NCBI RefSeq assembly: GCF_037414475.1
Contig: NZ_CP147913.1
Coordinates: forward strand, 1,426,001 to 1,490,000
Direction: 5' to 3'
DNA length: 64,000 nucleotides
Source: Myxococcus stipitatus
GTDB taxonomy: Bacteria; Myxococcota; Myxococcia; Myxococcales; Myxococcaceae
Below the pieces are notes generated by a model, which saw only the letters and a list, made by a program, of their open reading frames with translations, did no database searches and was not told the origin of the DNA. Position 1 is the first letter of the stretch, and each line of letters opens with the position of its first letter. Shown here piece by piece: positions 1-8,091 of the stretch. Made by a program: the position numbers and the translations under genes.

Positions 1-2138
1 CCACAGAAGCTGGCCGCCTGGAGCAGGAGCTAAATGAGAATTCACCGCCAAACCTCTCCATCGAAGAAGTGATGGGCCAACTTGTCGACGACACATACGA
101 CGGGAGTATCGAGGCTGGCGGCCACGAGCGAGCCCTACTGTTATCTACACTGAAAAGCCGTCTCCACGAAGCACTGTCGAATGGCGATGTGAAGTTTGCA
201 CATCAGTTCTGGACATCAGCAAAAACTTCCCGCTCTGCATTTTCATGGATATTGCTACTTGAAAGCCTCGTTCAAGAACGCATCTGGGAGCCAACACTTG
301 TCGATGAGTTGATCACGAAGAGGCCACTCTACCATCTATTTCCAGCACAGGAGATTCTTCACCGGGCAATCAGTTTGCGCTGGCAGTCCGCCCACATTGA
401 AGTGCGCGAGGACATTCTCAAGCGAATCTCGGAGATAGCCAAATCCCCTCTACTAAATGGACTTTATGCCGTTGCGCCAATTCTCACGGCAATTCCGCAA
501 GCATCTCAACCCGAGGCGCTTCGCGTTTACGACAAACTGTACCATCTGCGCGGATGGAATCCGCGGCCACAAAGAAAACAATCACACCATCCTGAATGGG
601 GCCTTGACTCTTCGGATATTATTGGGCTTGGCAAAGCTTCATGTACCGAGAAGGAATGGGAGGACATTCTCTCGCGCTCCGCTCTCAGCAGTGTGCATGG
701 GAGTGACGAAGCGGCATTCTCCCAATTTTTCGGCATTCTGCGACTGGCTATTTCACGGGGGCTCCCTTCTGCCGTCGAGACAAAGACGCATGTCGATATT
801 CTATCGATACTTCGGAGCGTGTTCGAGCGTATCGAAAGTCGTCGAAATGTCTCGCACTCAAGAGTGGTCACGGATTCGAAAGTTGCCAGCGTGCTGGCAC
901 CAACGGTGGATTTCGAACGCGAGGAAGTTGAGGCCATTGCAACCTGGGCGTTAGGGATTATGTGTTCGGTTGATGCTACGGCTCTCAATTCCGATCTAAA
1001 GCCTGTTCCAGTCGACGACACGCCAACAGCCACAACTCTTGAACCATGGAGGTCTGGATTATGGCTGATAGACGCAGCACTCGTTCATCCAGGGGCAATT
1101 GACAACTCTTGCTTGAGGGCTGCGCTTTTCGAAGAAGTACAACGGGTGACTGTTCAGCCATCCCCATCTGTTGCCTGGTACCTATTTTCAGCCTTGCGTC
1201 CATGGCACTGGCTTAGGCCTGACGACAGCAAGGCCTCCCTGGTCTGGGGGCTTTTGTCACAGAAGGTTACTGATCCCGGCGTTCTTCGTGTTGCGAGCAA
1301 GAATTTGATACCTCGCCTGTCTCCGGAACAGGGTGAGCAATTGGTGAGGCGGTGGCTGTCACTGGATAGAGATCCTGCCTCCCCCGACGCCGCAAAGTTT
1401 GTAGTGAGCCTCGGTGAGTTGATTGGAGCGTATTCTCTTCACCGCATCAATGGGGAACGCATGTTCTGGGCAGTTCTGCTTGAGGAGCTATTGGTCGCTT
1501 CACCTAGAACTGGAGTTCTTTCCGAACCCGAAACCTATGCTAAATATGTCTCGCAGTTGATGTTTGGCGCCAAGAGGTACTTCCTTGGGCAACCGCCTTC
1601 ATCAGCTCTTATTTCAGACTATGCGAATATGTTTGCAGCTTGTGCTCGCCAGTTCATGAAGGCTCTAGCCCGAGAACATATGGAGCACCTAATAATATGG
1701 GCCTTGGAGCCAGTGCTGCGCATGGCCAGTGAGGGGAAGAGTGAGTATCTGATGGAGTTCTGGAGTCAAATGAACCCAACCGTGTGCCGGATCATCCGGG
1801 ATGGACAATGGACAGACGCGCAATGGACAATCTTCAGGCTCCGCGACAGTCAACTGGCCGCCCGCTTGGGGGCTGACACCTTGATGGGAGTCGTGGAGGC
1901 CATTGCGGCCAAACATGTCGACCTGAGTACTCACTCAACTCATCTGCGCGAGAATGAAGAGATTGGACAGAGTTATCACTATGCAATGGAGTATGCTGTT
2001 GACCTGGCTGGGCAGTTGGGTACGCTCGGAACAACCACATCGCAAGTGAAGAATCGCCTCTTTGCGATACTGCAGTCCTGGGCAGGCTCCGGTCTGCACT
2101 CTGCGCTCGTTGCAGCCAGGAACATTCGAACGCGATAG
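1..2138 (+). CDS. Large protein of unknown function, 5' end outside the window
   Basis: The frame is open from base 3 to the TGA at 2136-2138 with no stop, so the real start probably lies left of the window; a GTG/ATG pair at 69-74 is only the first in-window start. About 712 codons are visible. The protein looks soluble and mostly helical, rich in Leu, Ala, Glu and Trp, with no signal peptide, membrane segment or NTPase motif in the visible part. It could be the helical C-terminal part of a larger protein such as a STAND-type or other NTPase, but that is inference from composition only. Base composition is clearly lower in GC than the rest of the window, with many A/T-ending codons, which suggests recent acquisition. 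It sits next to a transposase remnant. Function unknown. Confidence 0.8.
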   Translation, partial: TEAGRLEQELNENSPPNLSIEEVMGQLVDDTYDGSIEAGGHERALLLSTLKSRLHEALSNGDVKFAHQFWTSAKTSRSAFSWILLLESLVQERIWEPTLVDELITKRPLYHLFPAQEILHRAISLRWQSAHIEVREDILKRISEIAKSPLLNGLYAVAPILTAIPQASQPEALRVYDKLYHLRGWNPRPQRKQSHHPEWGLDSSDIIGLGKASCTEKEWEDILSRSALSSVHGSDEAAFSQFFGILRLAISRGLPSAVETKTHVDILSILRSVFERIESRRNVSHSRVVTDSKVASVLAPTVDFEREEVEAIATWALGIMCSVDATALNSDLKPVPVDDTPTATTLEPWRSGLWLIDAALVHPGAIDNSCLRAALFEEVQRVTVQPSPSVAWYLFSALRPWHWLRPDDSKASLVWGLLSQKVTDPGVLRVASKNLIPRLSPEQGEQLVRRWLSLDRDPASPDAAKFVVSLGELIGAYSLHRINGERMFWAVLLEELLVASPRTGVLSEPETYAKYVSQLMFGAKRYFLGQPPSSALISDYANMFAACARQFMKALAREHMEHLIIWALEPVLRMASEGKSEYLMEFWSQMNPTVCRIIRDGQWTDAQWTIFRLRDSQLAARLGADTLMGVVEAIAAKHVDLSTHSTHLRENEEIGQSYHYAMEYAVDLAGQLGTLGTTTSQVKNRLFAILQSWAGSGLHSALVAARNIRTR

Positions 2139-2319
2139 TGAACCAGCAACGCGGAGTCCCCACGACCCGCAGTACGCTGCCGGTCCTCTTCCGCCAGCCC
2201 GCGAAGGTGCTGCTCCCGTCGCGCTCTCACCTCTTGCAGTGCATGGCCTCGACCGGGGGGCGTGGGTCGAGGAGACACTGCTTTGGGGGCTTGGGCGTAA
2301 AGAACCGGTGATGTTGCCA

Positions 2320-2575
2320 GAGGGCCGCGCGCGTCGGCTGCTGACCTCGCCTCCGTCGGCGTTTCTTCGAGGCGATACCGACCGCACGCGAGACAATGGA
2401 CCTCATTCTCGAGACCTACCGCATCGAAGCCCAGGCGCGCGACGCCGGCGCTGTGGGGACAGATGCACACGGCAAGCTGCGCCAGGAGTCGAGCACGCCT
2501 ATGCTCGCGCGTCTGAGGGCGTGGTACCCAGCCCAGACACTGCGACATCCGCCGAAGAGCCATTGGGACATGCAC
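2320..2575 (+). pseudogene. IS66-family transposase remnant (C-terminal part)
   Basis: From about 2333 the plus-strand frame reads V-G-C-stop-P-R-L-R-R-R-F-F-E-A, then RETMDLILETYRIEAQARD and HGKLRQESSTPML...RLRAWY...LRHPPKS. This follows the IS66 transposase C-terminal domain, where the usual text is a GCWAH.RR.FFEA block, a LI..LY.IE.EAR block, LRQE.S.P, and .HPPKSP. The stop at 2342-2344 (TGA) sits where IS66 has Trp (TGG). The similarity ends after HPPKS, near 2560, and the usual ALNQWE..TRF block is missing, so only a fragment of about 80 codons remains. No terminal inverted repeats or tnpA/tnpB partners were seen. The rest of 2139-2600 holds nothing else I can support. Confidence 0.6.
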
Positions 2576-2600
2576 GCCGACTCACCGGTCTCCCTGATGG

Positions 2601-3068
2601 TCAGGCTTCTTCGTCGGGGAGAAGCATCCGTAGCAGCTCGTCGTCCGGTCCAAGTGGACGCCAGCCGATAGGCGGGGGATGGGCGAGAATGGCATTCCCT
2701 GCCCGGTCAACCCGATCCCTGTGGGTTAGCGGGGTGTAGGCGAACCAGGACCCGAGCCCCATTGCAGCTTCAACACGGGATGAATCCGCCAACACATCCG
2801 GCCAGCCACTAGGGAACCTCTCGGCCAGCTCGCGCACGAGGACGTCACGAATCAAGCGCGTGACCTGCTTGCGCTGCTCCGCCTCGAACATCAAGCCACT
2901 TAGAAGCTGTACAGCAGCAACGTCGTTGCCCAACTCGTCGGCCAGGACGAATAGCGGCACGGAAGGCCGCGCGTCGGCAAAGGCGGTCAGTGAGTCGTAG
3001 CCTCGCTCGCGAACCCGTTCGCACAGTCGAGCATTGATGTAACCCCGCCAAGCATCTCCGCCGCTCAT
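2601..3068 (-). CDS. Small conserved protein, paralogue of the next gene; candidate immunity protein
   Basis: 155 aa from ATG at 3068; a longer frame reaches 3125, but the start was set by alignment with the neighbour at 3160-3630. Both share WxGxxxARLxERVRERGYDSL near the N-terminus, a central KQVTRLIR/VRxxLVREL block, a GWPxVLxDxSR block, and end with GWRPLGPDDELLRMxLPDxE. No signal peptide or membrane segment, so probably cytoplasmic. It is a tandem duplicate lying downstream of a DUF2380 lipoprotein with a nuclease-like C-terminus; tandem small diverged paralogues behind a toxin-like gene are typical of immunity proteins, which is the basis for that suggestion. Biochemical function not recognised. 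Confidence 0.75.
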   Translation of the reverse strand: MSGGDAWRGYINARLCERVRERGYDSLTAFADARPSVPLFVLADELGNDVAAVQLLSGLMFEAEQRKQVTRLIRDVLVRELAERFPSGWPDVLADSSRVEAAMGLGSWFAYTPLTHRDRVDRAGNAILAHPPPIGWRPLGPDDELLRMLLPDEEA

Positions 3069-3159
3069 CGGCTGTTCTCCAGAATGACATCTAGATTGAC
3101 TAGTGGCGGCGCTACAATGTGGCACCCCGCCTCGCCTACGGACGGGGCGTCATCTCCTC

Positions 3160-3630
3160 TCAAGTTTCGCTGTCAGGGAGGAACATCCGGAGTAGCTCGT
3201 CGTCAGGACCGAGAGGACGCCAGCCGGGCGGGGGCGGATTGGCGAGGAGCGACGTCCTCAATTCGCGTGCGCGCCCCTTGTGCGAATCTGGGGCATACGC
3301 AATCCAGGGGCCAAGTGCCTTCGCGACGGCGAATCGACTCGTGTCGTCGAGCACTTTCGGCCACCCTTCAGGGAGGTTGTCCCATAGCTCGCGCACGAGT
3401 TGTCCACGAACCAAGCGGGTCACCTGCTTGCTCCGCACCGCCTCGACTACCAACCCATCGTACACCTGGACACCCGCAACATCGTCGGGTCCAAGCTCCT
3501 CAGCCAGTGCCTCCAATGATGCGGTGGGACGGGACTCGGCAAACGCGGTGAGCGAGTCGTAGCCACGTTCACGAACGCGCTCATACAAGCGGGCCTTCCA
3601 GTTGCCCTGCCACGAGCGTCCATCGGTCAT
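3160..3630 (-). CDS. Small conserved protein, paralogue of the preceding gene; candidate immunity protein
   Basis: 156 aa. The ATG at 3630 overlaps the TGA of the upstream lipoprotein gene (ATGA), so the two are translationally coupled. It shares the GYDSLTAFA, KQVTRLVRGQLVREL, GWPKVLDDTSR and GWRPLGPDDELLRMFLPD blocks with its downstream copy at 2601-3068, from which it is separated by 91 bp. No signal peptide, membrane segment or known catalytic motif. The overlap with a nuclease-like effector gene and the adjacent duplication suggest an immunity or accessory role (inference). An unrelated metabolic role cannot be excluded. Confidence 0.78.
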   Translation of the reverse strand: MTDGRSWQGNWKARLYERVRERGYDSLTAFAESRPTASLEALAEELGPDDVAGVQVYDGLVVEAVRSKQVTRLVRGQLVRELWDNLPEGWPKVLDDTSRFAVAKALGPWIAYAPDSHKGRARELRTSLLANPPPPGWRPLGPDDELLRMFLPDSET

Positions 3631-5162
3631 CGGCTGCTCCCTTTGGAGAACTTCATCGGGATGTCGTAGCTCCGCATGCGCCCCGCGACGATGTCCAGGA
3701 CCTGATTCCGCGTCAACATCCGGCCTGCCGTGATCTCAGCTTCGTGCAGGGCCTCCATGACCAGCCGATTCCACTCACCCGGCCAGATGCGCCCCAGCTT
3801 CCAGTTTCCCCCTCCGTGAATCGCCTCGTGGTGGGACCGCTCCAGTCGGACACAGAACTGGTCAATGTCCATGTCGCCCTTGAAGCCGCGCTGCTCGAAC
3901 CACTCCCTGTGCTCTTTCGGCATGACGTGGTGCTTCGGGGCCTCGGACATGCCCGCCCCTGTCTTCCCCGTCACATGCATGCCCCTCACCTCCGGACTGT
4001 CCCCCAGCGCGTCCTTCACGCCCTTGGGCAAGTCCTGATGGGCCTGCGCCATCAGCACCTGGCCACCGTGGATGCGAACGGCCGCGCTGACGGCGGGGAG
4101 GGAGATGACGCCCGCCTGTACGAGCCTGCGCATCATCTCCACCCATTCCGCGGAGACGACGATTCGTGAGCCCATCATGACGCCCCCCGAACTCATGACG
4201 AGCCCCACGCCGAGCGTCGCGGGAGCGGCCGGGGGCAGCCGTGGCAGCGACATCTTCAGCGTGGAAATCATGGTCAGCATCTCCACGAGTTGCGCCGCCG
4301 CGATGACCTTCTCTCCGAACTTCATGGTGGAGCGGGTGTCCGCATGCAGCTTGGCGAACTCCTGGGTCAGCTTCCCCATCAGCTCGGGCATCGCGGTCGC
4401 CGCCACCTCCACTCGCTCCGGGTCCATGGATTCAAGGTCCTTCAGAGTGGGCGCCATCAAGCCCTGAACCCGGTGCATGTCCGCGAACAGCTTCTCGGTG
4501 CTGCACATGGGGCAGTGGCGAAGCACGGCGTCCGAAAGCTGGAGGAAGTCAACCCAGGTGGCCAGCAGCAGAGTCCCGAACATCGCTGCTTGAATCTTGG
4601 GCCCTGTCAGTCGAAGCACCCCCAACTCCATGTCCGGGTCGCCCACTTCCGAGGCCACCTCCGTCAGCCCGGCCGCACTCCCGAGCGCACCACGGAGCCA
4701 CGTCACCTGATTGGAGCCGTGTTCGACGTAGCGCGTGAACACGCCTCCGGTGAGTCCCCAACCGCCAAGAGCGGGAGGCAGGTCCACCAGCTTCGTGAAT
4801 GCCCCTTCGACCCCATCCAGCGAACCCTTGACCTCCTCGATGGCGTCCAGGACTGCCTGTCGTGGAGGCGCGCCGCTCTGTGCTCCGCCTCCAACCGCTC
4901 CTGACGTGGTGCCAGATGCAGCCTTCGTCACGCCGTCGCGTGGCCCCAGGTGGCGCCAGAACGTTTGCCGCACCTTGGGTCCCGAGAAGGCGAGCGGCGG
5001 GGAGGCCATTGGCTCCGGCCGTTCGTCGGTCTGCCGCTCTCCCAACGCCGGGGGCGTCGTCTTGTGTGGAGCATAGAGGAACGCACCGCCACGGTCAGGC
5101 GCATGGGGAATCGAAACGCATCCCGAGGCAAGCAGCGCCACCAGCACAAGTTCAGCGCGCAT
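3627..5162 (-). CDS. DUF2380/TIGR02269-type lipoprotein with C-terminal HH-nuclease-like domain
   Basis: 511 aa. The start at 5162 was chosen because it gives a short lipoprotein signal (MRAELVLVALLASGC, lipobox LASGC); the open frame continues to 5330 without a plausible leader. The middle (about residues 80-350) is helical with several hydrophobic stretches. The last 100 residues hold a conserved block: KHHVMPKEHREWF at about 410, DMDIDQFC, then SHHEAIHGGGNW at about 443-454 and W..EWN. This fits the myxobacterial DUF2380/TIGR02269 lipoproteins, and the HH...H..H-G pattern resembles AHH/HNH-EndoVII nuclease domains used as toxins. The gene overlaps the outer-membrane gene upstream by 11 bp and the small paralogue downstream by 4 bp. 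Nuclease activity is inference. Confidence 0.78.
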   Translation of the reverse strand: MRAELVLVALLASGCVSIPHAPDRGGAFLYAPHKTTPPALGERQTDERPEPMASPPLAFSGPKVRQTFWRHLGPRDGVTKAASGTTSGAVGGGAQSGAPPRQAVLDAIEEVKGSLDGVEGAFTKLVDLPPALGGWGLTGGVFTRYVEHGSNQVTWLRGALGSAAGLTEVASEVGDPDMELGVLRLTGPKIQAAMFGTLLLATWVDFLQLSDAVLRHCPMCSTEKLFADMHRVQGLMAPTLKDLESMDPERVEVAATAMPELMGKLTQEFAKLHADTRSTMKFGEKVIAAAQLVEMLTMISTLKMSLPRLPPAAPATLGVGLVMSSGGVMMGSRIVVSAEWVEMMRRLVQAGVISLPAVSAAVRIHGGQVLMAQAHQDLPKGVKDALGDSPEVRGMHVTGKTGAGMSEAPKHHVMPKEHREWFEQRGFKGDMDIDQFCVRLERSHHEAIHGGGNWKLGRIWPGEWNRLVMEALHEAEITAGRMLTRNQVLDIVAGRMRSYDIPMKFSKGSSR

Positions 5163-6501
5163 GGTCCACCCCCAGGCCCACCGAGGCGAAGGCGCCAGGT
5201 CGCAAGGCCCCCTCGTTCGTCGGGAAGAGCAACGTGCCACCAGTCCCCATCGCGTAGAGCTTCCCGCCCAGGAACCTCCATCGGACTTCCGCTGCCCCCA
5301 GATAGCGAGCCCCGGGCCGTCCTGCTCCAACCGCGAGCCCCTTCAACGCGACTTCAACAGCCCGCTCCAGGAGCTGCACCGACACGCGACCATCCACATC
5401 GAAGCGGCCCCAGGTGAACGCTTCCGCGCCGAGTGACAGTATCAAGTGGCGCTGGAGCCCTCCGTAGCCGACGGCATCCCATGTCACCTCCGCTTCACCG
5501 AAGGCCGAGTAGCCATCCGGAAAGTGCGCCGCCGAGAGCTGCACAGGCTCGGGCCCCGCCGCCTGGAAGCGCGCCAACTCGTAGTCCGCGCCAACGAAGC
5601 CTTGACGGAATCCTCCACGCTGATGCCGTGCCTCCAGCCGCAGTCGGAGGTTGAGCTTCTCCGTGCGGGAATCCAGGCCAGCGCCCACGACAGCCCCCCA
5701 CGCGCCGCCCTCACTGGGGCGGCCACCCCATCCGGCAATCAGGTGGACCGCATACTCTGGCTCCATCACCACCCCTGCCGTCACATCCAGGTGCGCCAAC
5801 GTCACCGAGGGCGCGCGGCCTCCCGCCTTCCCCCAGTCATGCACGGCTGACAGGCCCAGCGTGTACCGACCTTGCGTCTCGGGCTGACCGAAGAGGATGT
5901 GCTCCAGGTCCAGGGAGAACTCCGCGCCCATGAGTCGCGCGCCCAACGCGTCCGACGTGAACGCCTCCACGTAGATGGGCCCCAGCGTGCCGGTGAGGAA
6001 TCCGCCAGCGGGGTGGTAGTTCGGATTGGTCCGGTTGGAGTAGCGGCGCACCAGATGCCCGGAGAGAAGCCTGTGTTCCTCCAGCGCGCCGAACCAGATT
6101 CCAAACGGCGCGGTGTTGGAACCGAACATGAGGCCGCGAATGAGCTGCCCCCAGTCCGAGAGTGAGTCCCAGTCCTCGCGACGCACCAGGGCACCACCAT
6201 CATTCCCGCCCCACAGGCGGAATCGAACCGGCGCCCCCAGGTTGACACCGAGTTCAGGGCCACCGTCGAGGATGAAGGTGGGGTCAACCTGGATGAAGCC
6301 TTCGTCATCGCCCACGCCAGCACGAGGCAGGAGCGACAGCGTCGTGGCCTCCAAGCGCATCAAGTAGTGCCACTCGCGAGCGGCTGGTTCGGGGGGAGGG
6401 ACTGACGGAGCTTCCTCGGGGCTGGGAGACTCCGAGGCCCACCCCAGCATGGGGAACAGCAACAGCAGTAATGCGGCAACTCCACTTCGCTTCCTGTGCA
6501 T
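5152..6501 (-). CDS. Outer-membrane beta-barrel-like protein of unknown function
   Basis: 449 aa from ATG at 6501 (an upstream extension to 6546 has no leader character). The N-terminus is a clear Sec signal (MHRKRSGVAALLLLLFPMLGWA, cleavage near residue 22), followed by a Pro/Glu-rich linker and then about 380 residues of alternating polar/hydrophobic strands rich in Gly, Tyr, Trp and Arg, as in outer-membrane barrels. No known porin signature was recognised. Its last codons overlap the start of the DUF2380 lipoprotein by 11 bp, so the two are probably co-transcribed and may act together at the envelope, for example as an export route (inference). Confidence 0.72.
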   Translation of the reverse strand: MHRKRSGVAALLLLLFPMLGWASESPSPEEAPSVPPPEPAAREWHYLMRLEATTLSLLPRAGVGDDEGFIQVDPTFILDGGPELGVNLGAPVRFRLWGGNDGGALVRREDWDSLSDWGQLIRGLMFGSNTAPFGIWFGALEEHRLLSGHLVRRYSNRTNPNYHPAGGFLTGTLGPIYVEAFTSDALGARLMGAEFSLDLEHILFGQPETQGRYTLGLSAVHDWGKAGGRAPSVTLAHLDVTAGVVMEPEYAVHLIAGWGGRPSEGGAWGAVVGAGLDSRTEKLNLRLRLEARHQRGGFRQGFVGADYELARFQAAGPEPVQLSAAHFPDGYSAFGEAEVTWDAVGYGGLQRHLILSLGAEAFTWGRFDVDGRVSVQLLERAVEVALKGLAVGAGRPGARYLGAAEVRWRFLGGKLYAMGTGGTLLFPTNEGALRPGAFASVGLGVDHAR

Positions 6502-6622
6502 ACACGTCTCCTGTACGCGCCCCGGAATGAGGCACGACGAACACACGTCTCCCGGTCGGCCTGGACGACTCGCGCCGCGCCGGTGGTGAATCAGCGGTAG
6601 TGAGAGGGGTTGGGGGCCGCCG

Positions 6623-7912
6623 CTACGCGGTCGGCTGCTTCGTCAACGTGCGACGGCGCGGGCCAGCACCGGGCTCCGTTGGCACTTCATCGGGAGCGCT
6701 CGACGACGGGCGCCGAGTGCCACGGGGCGAGGCCGAATCCGTTGTGGGCTCGGAGCGACTCCACATCTCGGTGACAGGGGGTGTGATGCCTCCTTCGTCG
6801 CTCGGCAACTCGAACTCCCAGAGCCCCTCACTGGCTTCTCCGAGCGCGTGCTGGGCCTCCTGCAACGCCTCCTCGCGCGTGTACCCGCCCAGCCGCGCCA
6901 ACTGCGCACGCAAGACAAGCTCCAACTCGGCCGCCGTCCCAATGCGCTCGGCGGGGTTGCGACACAGCAACGCGTGGAGGATGTCCCGGAGCGGCACTGA
7001 GAGCCCTTGCGCCGCACGCTCGACATCCTCGGAGCCGTAGGCCATGGCGCACCAGATTGCATCCTCCGCGAACGCGGGCAGCTCCGTCACCTCGGAGGCT
7101 ACTGTGGCCGTGAGCGCGCGTTCCCGTTCCTCCTTCGACAGCCGCGCCTCAACCTCTTCAATGCGGACATGTCCGGGGTCGTAGAGGTGTCGCCCCGTGG
7201 CGAACTCCAGCAGCGTCAGCCCGAGGGAAAACAGGTCCGCACGCGCGTCCACCACCTCGCCCAGCAACACCTCGGGGGGCGAGTAGAGGACTTCACCTTG
7301 GGGGCGCGGCAGGGACGTGGCCAATCGCCCTGAGAGACGGGAGAGCGCCACGCCAAAGTCCGTCAGTCGCACTTCTCCGTGCGGCCCCAGGCGGATGCGC
7401 GCGGGGTTCACGTCCCGGTTGACGATGCCGAGCGCGAAGCCCGCATCATCCGCGCGTGAGTGCGCATAGGCCAGGGCCGCCGCGACCTCCGCGCCCACGT
7501 AGAGAATGAACGCCTCGGAGAAGTAGCGCCCCCGAGTCTGGGCAACAGCCAGCAGCGTGTTGAGCGACAGCCCTTCGACGTTCTCCATCGCCACACACAG
7601 GCCCATCTCCGACTCGAAGAGGCCATGGACGCGCGCGATGCTCGGGTGGCGAAGGTACTGCGCCAACCGGACCTCCTCTTCCAGACGGGCCCGCGTGCGC
7701 TGGTTCTTCTCCGTCGCGTCCGCTGCGTTCGGCAGGGGCAGGCACTTGAGCACCACGCATTCCCCGAGGCCCTTGGGCGTGCGGGTCTGCGCGAGGAGGA
7801 TTCGCTCTCCAACACGGCCCTCCCCCAAGTCCCGGAAGAACTCGTAGGAGGTGTCTCCATAGGTGAACAGGACAACGCTCCCGGCAGGCCGAGAGTCAGA
7901 CGGATTGGACAT
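6623..7912 (-). CDS. Ser/Thr protein kinase-like protein with altered catalytic loop
   Basis: 429 aa. A protein-kinase fold covers about residues 20-330: glycine loop near 29-35 (DLGEGRVGE), Lys56 in VVLKCLP, activation-segment DFG at 185-187 and PPE in place of APE. The HRDxxxxN loop reads NRDVNPAR at 165-172: the His is Asn, Asp167 is kept, and the metal-binding Asn is Arg. Activity may therefore be weak or absent, making this a possible pseudokinase or scaffold. The C-terminal 100 residues are low complexity, Pro/Arg/Ser-rich, and no transmembrane segment is seen, unlike many myxobacterial kinases. It lies downstream of another kinase gene after a 179-bp AT-rich gap that may carry its own promoter. 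Confidence 0.85.
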   Translation of the reverse strand: MSNPSDSRPAGSVVLFTYGDTSYEFFRDLGEGRVGERILLAQTRTPKGLGECVVLKCLPLPNAADATEKNQRTRARLEEEVRLAQYLRHPSIARVHGLFESEMGLCVAMENVEGLSLNTLLAVAQTRGRYFSEAFILYVGAEVAAALAYAHSRADDAGFALGIVNRDVNPARIRLGPHGEVRLTDFGVALSRLSGRLATSLPRPQGEVLYSPPEVLLGEVVDARADLFSLGLTLLEFATGRHLYDPGHVRIEEVEARLSKEERERALTATVASEVTELPAFAEDAIWCAMAYGSEDVERAAQGLSVPLRDILHALLCRNPAERIGTAAELELVLRAQLARLGGYTREEALQEAQHALGEASEGLWEFELPSDEGGITPPVTEMWSRSEPTTDSASPRGTRRPSSSAPDEVPTEPGAGPRRRTLTKQPTA

Positions 7913-8028
7913 GGGCAGGAAGCTCCGAGTGCCCGCGCGAGAGGGATTCGCGCAAAGGCAGACTCAAGGTACTGCCAGCCCTTCCTGACTTGAACGACGT
8001 AATAGGTCCAACAAAGGTCGAATTATTA

Positions 8029-8043
8029 TTCACCCGGAGTGAA
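8029..8043. promoter_or_regulatory. 15-bp inverted repeat, possible operator
   Basis: TTCAC-CCGGA-GTGAA, a perfect 5-bp inverted repeat, lies in an unusually AT-rich stretch (about 8000-8060) between two kinase genes, upstream of the 6623-7912 gene on the minus strand. It could be an operator or part of a promoter. No clear -35/-10 pair was identified. Low-complexity chance occurrence is possible. Confidence 0.3.
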
Positions 8044-8091
8044 CACGAATGGGCCCATTTTGCTAAGTCACTTTACGTCCCCAGAGGGAAA

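Noticed and set aside
6195-6240. GGAATCGAACC near 6221, resembling the tmRNA T-arm (possible attL)
   Set aside because: It lies within the barrel-like coding region, the match is only about 13 bases, and no longer repeat surrounds it.
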